A DNA stretch of 12,800 bases from positions 1 through 12,800 of the forward strand of contig JAUILO010000069.1 of NCBI GenBank assembly GCA_030432775.1, given 5' to 3'. Under the pieces are notes generated by a model, which was given only the letters and a program-made list of their open reading frames with translations, ran no database searches and was not told the DNA's origin. Shown here in pieces: positions 7,451-12,800 of the stretch. Source of the DNA: Alphaproteobacteria bacterium. Its GTDB lineage: Bacteria; Pseudomonadota; Alphaproteobacteria; Micavibrionales; Micavibrionaceae. Numbering within the stretch: position 1 is the stretch's first letter; each line of letters starts with the position of its first letter. Made by a program: the position numbers and the translations under genes.

Positions 7451-9256
7451 TTAAGGGTCAATAGACTCTATATCCACATCCATCCCCAGAATTTTCCACT
7501 TAAGGCCTTCTTCGGTAACGGTATCTTCAACGAATTTCTGGCCACCCGAGAACTCTGGTGACAGAAGGTAGCCAAGGCTTTTAGCTAAAGAGAACTGTGC
7601 TACAATCTTGTCTCTATTGGCAGAAACCAAGGAATTGCGCGCATCGAGCAATTCTTGGTCTGCATCCAGCACATCAAGCACGGTACGCACCCCAAGTTGG
7701 TTTTCCGCCCCTACTCCTTCGCGTGCGATTCGTGCTGCGTCGACTTGTACCTGACGAGCGATTATCTCGGTGCGTGATGCTTCCAGTGCTTCCCAATTGC
7801 TAATCACCTCGTCTTTCACAATGCGCGCCATCTCCATAATCTCGATATAGCGTTGATTTGCCGTATGCTTGGCTTGTCTGACTTCCGAACGCACAGAACC
7901 ACCTTGAAAAAGCGGTATCGTCGCTGTTACACCGATTGTTTTATTCGTTTGCTCTTCGATCAGGCCCGGCTGGGGATCATATGTTTTATTCCACCCGCCT
8001 GTCAGGTCGATATCAGGCAATAGTTGCGCAAAATGTTCGTCCACAGATACCTCGGCGGCTAAATGTGAATTTTGTAGGGCTGTAATATCCGGATTTGCAT
8101 CCAGAGCGATTGTAATTGCCTCATCCAGAGTTGGCGGAAAGACAAAATGATTGCGCGGCAATACAAGCTCTTCCGCATCGCGGCCACTCAAACGTTCAAA
8201 ACGCGAACGTGTTGCGCGCAATACTCCGACCGCCTTAACACGGTCTGCTTCGGCACTGGCCAGACGGGAGCGCGCCTGTGCTACATCGGTCATCGTCAAT
8301 TCGCCCACATCAAAACGCGCCTGCGCCGCGTCTAATTGCTGCGCTATGACCTCTTTATTATTATCAGCCAGATCAAGTAAGGATTGGTCTCGTAGCAAAT
8401 CCATATAGGCGGTTGCCACATCCAGCAATACAGATTGCTTAAGAGATTGAAAGCTATCGCGCTTTGCCGCAATATCTGCTCGTACGCGTTTCATTGCCGA
8501 GACCGTTTCACCGCCCCTGTATAATGGCTGGTTAAAACTGACATCCATTTCTTTTGATGTTGTGCCTTTTGCACTTCCAAAATTACTGCCCGCGCTATCA
8601 ACAGATTGCACCGCACCTGTCGCCTGTGCCGTTGGCAAAAAGCCTGAAAATGCCTGAGCCAATTCCTCATATGAGCTACGCAGTTCTGCGCGGCCCGCTC
8701 TTAGTGTCGGGTTATTCTGGTTTGACCATATCAACACTTCGATCAGGCTATCATGTTGCATATCCTCTGTAATGATATGAGTCGTTATGTCTGTGGCATC
8801 ATCATGTAAAGTTTCGCCGGATAAGGTTTCGGGTTCTGTTTCAGATTCAACATGGAATTCTACATACATATCCGGCTTTGTCTCAGGCTGTATTTCGACT
8901 TTAATCTCGGAAATAACTTCAACGTCCTCTTGGTCTGGCGCGTCATTGACCGCTTGGTCTTGAACTTCTTCTCGAACTTTTTTGAAGGCTGGCATCATCA
9001 CTGTACCATCTATGGACGTCGCTGCCGCTTCATCTGGCGCTTGTTGTATTTGTGCATCAAGCATTGCAGGATCTTTCGTAGCCGGAGCGGATACAAACTC
9101 ACCTTCAATTATCTCCAGCGGTGATGCCGCAAGCACCTCTTCTGATATTGGCACAACGCCGCTTTGCAAAGGTCTGTTTCCTTCAGCATATGCTTGCACT
9201 GGCAAAAAACCCATAGCAAGAATAGACAGAGCAAAAGACAGTTCCTTTAATTGCAT
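7451..9256 (-). CDS. tolC: TolC-family outer-membrane channel with a long N-terminal extension
   Basis: TolC proteins are trimeric outer-membrane channels with a periplasmic coiled-coil barrel; they complete type I secretion and multidrug efflux systems. From the ATG at 9256 the product has 601 residues. Residues 1-24 form a signal peptide (LSFALSILAMGFLPVQAYA, cut before EG). The outer-membrane efflux repeats start near 168 with SLIEVLIWSNQNNPTLRAGR, followed by AFSGFLPTAQATG, VSFNQPLYRGGETVSAMKR, ARFDVGELTMTDVAQARSRL, a second half with VTATIPLFQGGSVRSEVRQA, and LGVRTVLDVLDADQELLDAR. About 140 acidic, low-complexity residues (25-165) lie between signal peptide and channel domain; typical members (about 450-500 residues) lack these. 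A TTG at 9295 is an alternative start but would bury the signal peptide. The start lies 10 bases after the methyltransferase stop, implying an operon. The substrate is unknown. Confidence 0.9.
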   Translation of the reverse strand: MQLKELSFALSILAMGFLPVQAYAEGNRPLQSGVVPISEEVLAASPLEIIEGEFVSAPATKDPAMLDAQIQQAPDEAAATSIDGTVMMPAFKKVREEVQDQAVNDAPDQEDVEVISEIKVEIQPETKPDMYVEFHVESETEPETLSGETLHDDATDITTHIITEDMQHDSLIEVLIWSNQNNPTLRAGRAELRSSYEELAQAFSGFLPTAQATGAVQSVDSAGSNFGSAKGTTSKEMDVSFNQPLYRGGETVSAMKRVRADIAAKRDSFQSLKQSVLLDVATAYMDLLRDQSLLDLADNNKEVIAQQLDAAQARFDVGELTMTDVAQARSRLASAEADRVKAVGVLRATRSRFERLSGRDAEELVLPRNHFVFPPTLDEAITIALDANPDITALQNSHLAAEVSVDEHFAQLLPDIDLTGGWNKTYDPQPGLIEEQTNKTIGVTATIPLFQGGSVRSEVRQAKHTANQRYIEIMEMARIVKDEVISNWEALEASRTEIIARQVQVDAARIAREGVGAENQLGVRTVLDVLDADQELLDARNSLVSANRDKIVAQFSLAKSLGYLLSPEFSGGQKFVEDTVTEEGLKWKILGMDVDIESIDP

Positions 9257-9266
9257 TCCGGCCACT

Positions 9267-9929
9267 CTATAATTTGAAAGGTTGTTCTGCCTCAAAACCG
9301 CTCACATAACATGCTGCCGCATCAAAAAGCTTTGTGCTTGTGTATTCATCTTTGCCAGTGCACTCAGCAAGAGTCACAACGCCATGTTGCTGGTCTGCCG
9401 GTTTTACAATGCCAATCAAACGTCCGCCAATAGCGAGCTGTTTTAACAATGTTTGCGGCAGCTGTGCCACCGCGCCGTTGATGAAAATAATATTGTACGG
9501 ACCGTGTTTCGGAGCGCCAGTTGATGGCGCAGCATCAAACACAACAATATTGTTACAATCAAGTTGATCCCAGATATGCTTGGCGGCCTCAAGCGCGCAA
9601 TGTTCGTCATTAATTGTAACAACCGTCGAAACAATCGTTGAAAACAAAGCCGAAGAATAACCCGTACAATCATTAATGTTCAAAACAACATCATCAGCAT
9701 CCGGCTTTACGCTTTGTAACATACGGGCATGAACCCGTGGTTCTAAAAGAAAACTATTTGCTCCGATTCTGACATCTTCATCAACATAGGCCACACCTTT
9801 TTTATCAACCGGAAGAAAGCTTTCGCGCGGAATAGTCCGAAAAACATCAAGAATTTGTTCTTCATAAACGCCATTTGTTCTGATTTGGCATTCAACCATA
9901 TTTTCGCGGGCTTGATCAAAATTTGTCAT
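9267..9929 (-). CDS. PIMT-like methyltransferase (protein-L-isoaspartate O-methyltransferase family), degenerate SAM motif
   Basis: The 220-residue protein matches the short alphaproteobacterial PIMT-like family usually found before tolC: RENMVECQIRTNGVYEEQIL (8-27), IPRESFLPVDKKGVAYVDED (33-52), LLEPRVHARMLQSV (61-74) and FINGAVAQLPQTLLKQL (149-165). True PIMT uses SAM to methylate isoaspartyl residues in damaged proteins. Here motif I, normally close to LDIGCGTGYSAAVL, reads LNINDCTGYSSAL (83-95), so the first glycines are replaced by Asn and Asp. Binding of SAM and catalysis are therefore uncertain. The ATG at 9929 has a GAG-type ribosome binding site. It is first in the run that continues into tolC. 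I leave the symbol empty because enzymatic function is doubtful. Confidence 0.8.
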   Translation of the reverse strand: MTNFDQARENMVECQIRTNGVYEEQILDVFRTIPRESFLPVDKKGVAYVDEDVRIGANSFLLEPRVHARMLQSVKPDADDVVLNINDCTGYSSALFSTIVSTVVTINDEHCALEAAKHIWDQLDCNNIVVFDAAPSTGAPKHGPYNIIFINGAVAQLPQTLLKQLAIGGRLIGIVKPADQQHGVVTLAECTGKDEYTSTKLFDAAACYVSGFEAEQPFKL

Positions 9930-9974
9930 GGGACACTCTATAAATAAAAACTAGAAACTACTACTGTCAGGATG

Positions 9975-9993
9975 ATAACCGCCAGGCGGTCAT
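9975..9993. promoter_or_regulatory. Palindromic candidate operator upstream of the methyltransferase-tolC operon
   Basis: ACCGCC (9978-9983) and GGCGGT (9985-9990) are perfect inverted arms around one A. Outer AT bases extend this to two 9-base half-sites, ATAACCGCC and (reverse complement) ATGACCGCC. On the minus strand a possible TATATA -10 (9998-9993) or TGTATA (10000-9995) with TTGGTG as -35 (10023-10018) would place the palindrome near the transcription start. A repressor site is the simplest reading; a short 5' leader hairpin is the alternative. Confidence 0.4.
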
Positions 9994-10042
9994 ATATACA
10001 CCTATTACATACCTTATCACCAAAGTTTTGACTAGCCCTTTC

Positions 10043-10070
10043 CATAGATATTAGGCCACAGATATTAGGC
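10043..10070. repeat. 14-bp tandem repeat before tRNA-Cys
   Basis: The 14-base unit CAYAGATATTAGGC occurs twice in a row (10043-10056 and 10057-10070), with 13 of 14 bases identical. The second copy runs directly into TTGACT. The repeat also lies upstream of the divergent methyltransferase-tolC operon, so it could hold regulatory sites for either side, or be a slippage duplication. Confidence 0.8.
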
Positions 10071-10099
10071 TTGACTTTACCCGCCATAATCCTCTATTC
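10071..10099 (+). promoter_or_regulatory. Candidate tRNA-Cys promoter
   Basis: TTGACT (10071-10076) is a good -35 box, and 17 bases on lies CTATTC (10094-10099), a poor -10. Transcription would start about 16 bases before the tRNA. The strong -35 and the position support it; the weak -10 does not. Confidence 0.3.
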
Positions 10100-10122
10100 A
10101 TCTTCTACTGCAATTTGGATAA

Positions 10123-10196
10123 GGCGCGGTGGCAGAGTGGTGATGCAGCGGATTGCAAATCCGTGTACGCCGGTTCGATTCCGGCCCGTGCCTCCA
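10123..10196 (+). tRNA. tRNA-Cys (anticodon GCA)
   Basis: The acceptor arms GGCGCGG and CCGTGCC pair fully, with one G-T. The anticodon stem GCGGA/TCCGT encloses the loop TTGCAAA with anticodon GCA, which reads Cys codons. The T arm GCCGGTTCGATTCCGGC is standard, and the gene encodes its own CCA end (10194-10196). The total is 74 bases. A short plus-strand reading frame across this region is a by-product of the tRNA. Confidence 0.96.
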
Positions 10197-10208
10197 TTAT
10201 CCAAAACC

Positions 10209-10229
10209 CTGTATTATTCAATAATACAG
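10209..10229 (+). terminator. Hairpin after tRNA-Cys
   Basis: CTGTATTAT (10209-10217) pairs perfectly with ATAATACAG (10221-10229) around TCA, 12 bases after the tRNA end. No clear T-run follows on the plus strand, so it may be a weak terminator or a processing/stability hairpin. Confidence 0.5.
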
Positions 10230-10259
10230 ATCACATTTCATCAGCTTTCAATTTAATAG

Positions 10260-10289
10260 AAAAATCCGCTTCAGATAAGGAGCTGGATT
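10260..10289 (-). terminator. Rho-independent terminator of the receiver gene operon
   Basis: On the minus strand AATCC (10289-10285) and GCT pair with AGC and GGATT (10269-10265), with one base bulged, and TTTTT follows (10264-10260). It begins 10 bases after the receiver gene stop, the expected place for the end of the two-gene operon. Confidence 0.75.
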
Positions 10290-10299
10290 AAAAGAAACC

Positions 10300-10662
10300 T
10301 TACAACAATGAGGCAATTGCTTCGTTGAGTTGTTCAATATTGACAGGCTTACGTAGCAATACATCCGCATCACCTTCCATGGCCTTAAGGGCACTGCTTG
10401 AAGAAATACTGATACCGCCACCCGACATTACGATCAGAGGAATTTTATCAATACCCGACAGATATTTAACAAGGTCAAACCCATCCATAACCGGCATCAA
10501 GATATCTGAAATAATAATGTCGAAGTTGTTATCTTTTTCCAAAAGCTCTATCGCCTGTTTTCCGTTTCTGGAAATCACGACATCATGCCCTTCATCACTT
10601 AGAATTTCGAACATCAAATCAACAACAGCTTTGTTGTCATCAACTAAAAGTAACTTTGCCAT
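10300..10662 (-). CDS. Single-domain response regulator (CheY-like receiver)
   Basis: This 120-residue protein is one receiver domain with no output domain. The acidic pocket is Asp8-Asp9 (LLLVDDN), the phosphoacceptor is Asp53 (IISDILMPVMDGFDL), the switch residue is Ser80 (IVMSGGG) and the conserved lysine is Lys105 (RKPVNIEQL). All residues needed for phosphorylation by a histidine kinase or phosphotransferase are present. Its ATG abuts the TAA of the upstream ribbon-helix-helix gene with no gap, and AAGG in the end of that gene serves as ribosome binding site, so translation is probably coupled. No kinase is in the window. As it has no DNA-binding domain it must act through a partner; the co-encoded DNA-binding protein is an attractive but unproven candidate. 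Confidence 0.93.
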   Translation of the reverse strand: MAKLLLVDDNKAVVDLMFEILSDEGHDVVISRNGKQAIELLEKDNNFDIIISDILMPVMDGFDLVKYLSGIDKIPLIVMSGGGISISSSSALKAMEGDADVLLRKPVNIEQLNEAIASLL

Positions 10663-10947
10663 TTACTTACCTTTTTTAGATCTTACATGCAGATAAGACA
10701 GTAAAAATACACGTATTGCAGATGTCAGGCTTGACTTCTTATCTTTGCGCTCGGAAATGAATGTACATAATTCATGCACTGTACACCCCTGTTCTTCGGC
10801 GACTTCGTGCAATATATCCCATACTTGCGGTTCCAGTGTAACACTCGTGCGCGTTGTACCAATTCTAACGTTTCTCTTTTTTAGTTCGTTGAACTTAACA
10901 AATAGTGACGCTTCAACTGTTTCTAATAACCTGCTGAACTCAGCCAT
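10663..10947 (-). CDS. Ribbon-helix-helix DNA-binding protein (RHH_4-like)
   Basis: From the ATG at 10947 the protein has 94 residues. Its second half matches the alphaproteobacterial ribbon-helix-helix family: RTSVTLEPQVWDILHEVAEE gives the beta strand and first helix, GCTVHELCTFISER the second helix, and LTSAIRVFLLSYL the C-terminal helix. Such proteins bind DNA as dimers through the beta strand. The first 30 or so residues (MAEFSRLLETVEASLFVKFN) form an extra helical segment. The start is chosen because AGGA stands 7 bases before this ATG; an upstream GTG (10986) and an ATG (10953) are less well placed. It is the first gene of an operon with the receiver gene. Its target DNA and any link with the receiver are unknown. 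Confidence 0.8.
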   Translation of the reverse strand: MAEFSRLLETVEASLFVKFNELKKRNVRIGTTRTSVTLEPQVWDILHEVAEEQGCTVHELCTFISERKDKKSSLTSAIRVFLLSYLHVRSKKGK

Positions 10948-11070
10948 AGACATCTTCCTGATATAACCTTTATCGTAGCAAACCACGACAACCTATAATT
11001 ACAAACCAATATGAACAATAAAAATAAAACTTCAAGATAATAAAACGCTAATATAAGAATTAACCCTATA

Positions 11071-11853
11071 TCACTGTGCCGTCCAGCCACCATCAACAGA
11101 TAAATGCGTTCCAGTCATATTTTCGGCAGCATCTCCACATAAGAACACCACCATTTCGGCCACCTGCTCAATCGTCACAAATTTTTTCGTTGCCTGCGCC
11201 TTGAGCATGACATCATTCACGACCTGTTCTTCAGTAATACCGCGGGATCTTGCCGTATCCGCAATTTGCCCCTCGACAAGCGGTGTCTTCACATAGCCAG
11301 GACATATCGAATTCACTGTAATATTCTTCTCTGCAACCTCCAGCGCCACTGTCTTCGTCAGCCCCATTATACCATGCTTTGCCGTCACATAGGCGCTTTT
11401 ATAGGGTGATGCGACCAAGCCATGGGCCGATGCAATGTTAATTACACGCCCCCAGCCCTGCTGCTTCATATGTGGAAGCACATTGCGTATGGTATGAAAC
11501 GCAGACGACATGTTAATAGCAATAATGGCATCCCATTTTTCGATTGGAAATTCATCCACCGGCGCTACATGCTGAATGCCTGCGTTATTTACCAATACAT
11601 CAACCTGCCCCAGCTCATCTTTGGCTGTTTTGACCATATCCTGAATTTCTTCGGGTTTGGTCATATCCGCAGCATGATATATACATCGTACGCCTTTGGC
11701 CTCTATATCGCTGCGATGGCCTTCAATGGCCTCTGCATCACCAAAACCGTTCATAACGATATGTACGCCTGATTCTGCGAGCCTATGGGCTATTCCAAGC
11801 CCTATTCCGCTGGTTGATCCAGTGATTAAAGCCACTTTATTCTTCAAACTCAT
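11071..11853 (-). CDS. bdhA: D-3-hydroxybutyrate dehydrogenase (SDR family)
   Basis: This NAD-dependent cytoplasmic enzyme interconverts D-3-hydroxybutyrate and acetoacetate, the step that feeds polyhydroxybutyrate breakdown products into central metabolism. The 260-residue length is typical of the family. The sequence shows the nucleotide-binding TGSTSGIGLG (11-20), NNAG (89-92), and catalytic Asn114, Ser142, Tyr155 and Lys159 in SAYVTAKHG. Family-specific stretches are IQHVAPVDEFPIEKWD (93-108), SAHGLVASPYKSAY (142-155), VKTPLVEGQIADTARSRGI (188-206) and the end GTHLSVDGGW. The ATG at 11853 is preceded by AAGGG at ideal spacing; an in-frame ATG at 11898 would add 15 residues that do not fit. 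It is divergent from tRNA-Asn. I see no hairpin terminator before the next gene. Other short-chain dehydrogenases are possible but the match is close. Confidence 0.92.
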   Translation of the reverse strand: MSLKNKVALITGSTSGIGLGIAHRLAESGVHIVMNGFGDAEAIEGHRSDIEAKGVRCIYHAADMTKPEEIQDMVKTAKDELGQVDVLVNNAGIQHVAPVDEFPIEKWDAIIAINMSSAFHTIRNVLPHMKQQGWGRVINIASAHGLVASPYKSAYVTAKHGIMGLTKTVALEVAEKNITVNSICPGYVKTPLVEGQIADTARSRGITEEQVVNDVMLKAQATKKFVTIEQVAEMVVFLCGDAAENMTGTHLSVDGGWTAQ

Positions 11854-11906
11854 ATTTAACCCTTTACATTTATCCCGATTATTGTAGTTATACCGCAATA
11901 AGACTA

Positions 11907-11940
11907 TTGACGAAATCCAAATACAAATCTAGTTTATAGT
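11907..11940 (+). promoter_or_regulatory. Candidate promoter region of tRNA-Asn, divergent from bdhA
   Basis: TATAGT (11935-11940) is a good -10 box 13 bases before the tRNA. TTGACG (11907-11912) resembles a -35 box but is 22 bases away, longer than normal. Beside it CAATA (11896-11900) and TATTG (11905-11909) form an inverted repeat that could serve either direction. Confidence 0.3.
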
Positions 11941-11953
11941 CCGGTTTAAGCAT

Positions 11954-12028
11954 TCCTCGATAGCTCAGCGGTAGAGCAGTTGACTGTTAATCAATTGGTC
12001 GCAGGTTCGAATCCTGCTCGAGGAGCCA
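11954..12028 (+). tRNA. tRNA-Asn (anticodon GTT)
   Basis: The acceptor arms TCCTCGA and TCGAGGA pair perfectly. The anticodon stem GTTGA/TCAAT encloses CTGTTAA with anticodon GTT, which reads Asn codons. The D arm GCTCAGCGGTAGAGC and T arm CAGGTTCGAATCCTG are standard, and CCA is encoded (12026-12028). The length is 75 bases. No clear terminator hairpin follows. Confidence 0.96.
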
Positions 12029-12129
12029 CTTAACCCGCTCAACAAACTTTCCCCATTATACTGACGATAGATCTAGTTTAAAGTGCATAGTCATTTTAAC
12101 TACGACTACCAGTGCATTTATTTGCAATA

Positions 12130-12162
12130 TAGGGTTTTAGTAGCGTTTTAATAGGGTTTTGC
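12130..12162. repeat. Three tandem 11-bp repeats
   Basis: TAGGGTTTTAG (12130), TAGCGTTTTAA (12141) and TAGGGTTTTGC (12152) follow one another at exactly 11 bases; the first nine bases match except one G-to-C change in the middle copy. They lie in the non-coding stretch after tRNA-Asn (12029-12336), which also has AGTGCAT twice (12082 and 12111) and the 14-bp duplication at 12228. Their spacing on one DNA face suits protein binding, but no partner is known. Confidence 0.7.
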
Positions 12163-12227
12163 CAAAACAAGTCATATAACAAACCAGAGAACAAAAATCC
12201 GGAAGAAAACAAATTCCGCTCTACAAT

Positions 12228-12255
12228 CATGTATATGCGGCCATGTATATGCGGC
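12228..12255. repeat. Perfect 14-bp tandem duplication
   Basis: CATGTATATGCGGC occurs twice with no gap (12228-12241, 12242-12255), just beyond the terminator of the minus-strand gene. It has the same unit length as the repeat before tRNA-Cys but a different sequence. Replication slippage is the simplest explanation; an inverted CGGAA/TTCCG pair (12200-12218) lies next to it. Confidence 0.85.
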
Positions 12256-12257
12256 AT

Positions 12258-12283
12258 AAAAAAAGGGCAAAGAAACTTTGCCC
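12258..12283 (-). terminator. Strong rho-independent terminator of the last gene
   Basis: GGGCAAAG (12265-12272) pairs perfectly with CTTTGCCC (12276-12283) around three bases. On the minus strand seven T follow directly (12264-12258). It ends the unrecognised minus-strand gene, whose stop is about 53 bases upstream; on the plus strand only CTTTC follows, so plus-strand activity is weak. Confidence 0.88.
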
Positions 12284-12336
12284 CTTTCTCACTCCAGATC
12301 CCGGCCATATTCTGGCCAGATGTTCCGGCATAAGCC

Positions 12337-12786
12337 TTACAGCTTATTGGCCGGGAATGATCCCCACTTATTACGCATCTCGCCTTTGCTCTGATAGTAA
12401 TTATCAGTTACAGCAGCGCGCGGAATAATTGTCGGATCAAAATAAACCATGTTTTCTTTATCAACCGGTTTAAAACGTACCAATAATATACGGTTTTCCG
12501 GCGAATCTTTTGGTCTTTGAATTGATGTAAACCAATTACTGACTTCTCTGTACATGTGACGGGCATCGGTAAAGCCGTAATTTTGTGCCATGCGGTTATT
12601 CACTTTTCCTGCATGGAACGATTCTTCGAATTCCTGCAAGGTCAGGTATTTAGGCGCTGAGGTTAGCGTTGTGGACACTTCCCAGCCACTTTCAGCACCG
12701 GTTTTATCTTCAATTTCGCGCAGGCGTATTTTGGATCCTTTTTTCAAGTCATAGCCACTTTCTTCGTCATAATCATATTCAGGCAT
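12337..12786 (-). CDS. Unrecognised protein, possibly partial at its 5' end
   Basis: I do not recognise this protein. From the ATG at 12786 it has 149 residues, but the frame stays open to the window edge and no good ribosome binding site precedes this ATG, so the real start may lie outside. The N-terminus is acidic and tyrosine-rich (MPEYDYDEESGYDLKKGSK); the middle has PKYLTLQEFEESFHAGKVNN and the end is WGSFPANKL. There is no visible signal peptide or membrane segment in this part. Aromatic and charged residues are spread evenly, as in a folded globular protein. A strong terminator downstream supports real expression. Confidence 0.6.
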   Translation of the reverse strand: MPEYDYDEESGYDLKKGSKIRLREIEDKTGAESGWEVSTTLTSAPKYLTLQEFEESFHAGKVNNRMAQNYGFTDARHMYREVSNWFTSIQRPKDSPENRILLVRFKPVDKENMVYFDPTIIPRAAVTDNYYQSKGEMRNKWGSFPANKL

Positions 12787-12800
12787 AGCAAGACCGGTAA

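Noticed and set aside
7378..7461. Upstream start for popZ that overlaps the tolC end
   Set aside because: The added 28 residues do not resemble PopZ, and the conserved N-terminal helix follows the internal ATG at 7377.
10071..10256. Plus-strand reading frame of 61 residues
   Set aside because: It runs through tRNA-Cys and the following hairpin and has no support as a protein.
10123..12255. Integration site of a mobile element at the tRNA genes
   Set aside because: Both tRNAs are intact and I see no integrase and no repeated tRNA 3' end in the window.
12130..12255. CRISPR-like array
   Set aside because: The repeat units are only 11 and 14 bases, directly tandem and without unique spacers.
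12096..12308. Minus-strand reading frame of 70 residues after the last gene
   Set aside because: It spans the strong terminator hairpin and the tandem repeats, so it is unlikely to be translated.

Overview
The window looks like a stretch of alphaproteobacterial chromosome of moderate to low GC. The strongest evidence is a PopZ-type polar organising protein in the minus-strand order pcm-like methyltransferase, TolC-family outer-membrane protein, PopZ, valyl-tRNA synthetase, an arrangement I recall from many Alphaproteobacteria. An alphaproteobacterial-type ribbon-helix-helix protein and a cysteine-free ribosomal protein L31 fit this. I cannot name the genus. No transposase, integrase, CRISPR array or rRNA is visible, and most of the window is housekeeping sequence.

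Left part (1-3690). A protein of unknown role with two similar winged-helix-like segments (152-721) overlaps a 53-residue ORF with its own ribosome binding site (711-872). AT-rich DNA with A-tracts about one helical turn apart lies upstream. Next come a class II fructose-bisphosphate aldolase (fba) and, convergent with it, the EF-P lysine ligase epmA; the two share a hairpin terminator. Divergent from epmA is rpmE (L31), followed by its own terminator.

Central part (3690-9930, all minus strand). Transcription runs from the methyltransferase-like gene through tolC and popZ to valS. The tolC start lies 10 bases after the methyltransferase stop, so these two form an operon. popZ has a plausible promoter of its own, and valS is preceded by a 124-base leader with two small hairpins. 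An inverted repeat upstream of the methyltransferase gene could be an operator for the group. Two of the proteins are unusual: the methyltransferase has an eroded SAM-binding motif, and the TolC protein carries a long acidic extension after its signal peptide.

Right part (9930-12800). tRNA-Cys(GCA) and tRNA-Asn(GTT) are on the plus strand. Between them on the minus strand are a D-3-hydroxybutyrate dehydrogenase (bdhA) and a two-gene operon in which a ribbon-helix-helix DNA-binding protein is followed with no gap by a CheY-like single-domain receiver. The window ends with a non-coding stretch containing short tandem repeats (three 11-bp units and a perfect 14-bp duplication), a strong terminator, and an unrecognised minus-strand gene whose start may lie beyond the edge.

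I see no obvious new defence or mobile system. The most promising leads are the ribbon-helix-helix plus receiver operon, the winged-helix plus small-ORF pair, the extended TolC and the degenerate methyltransferase.
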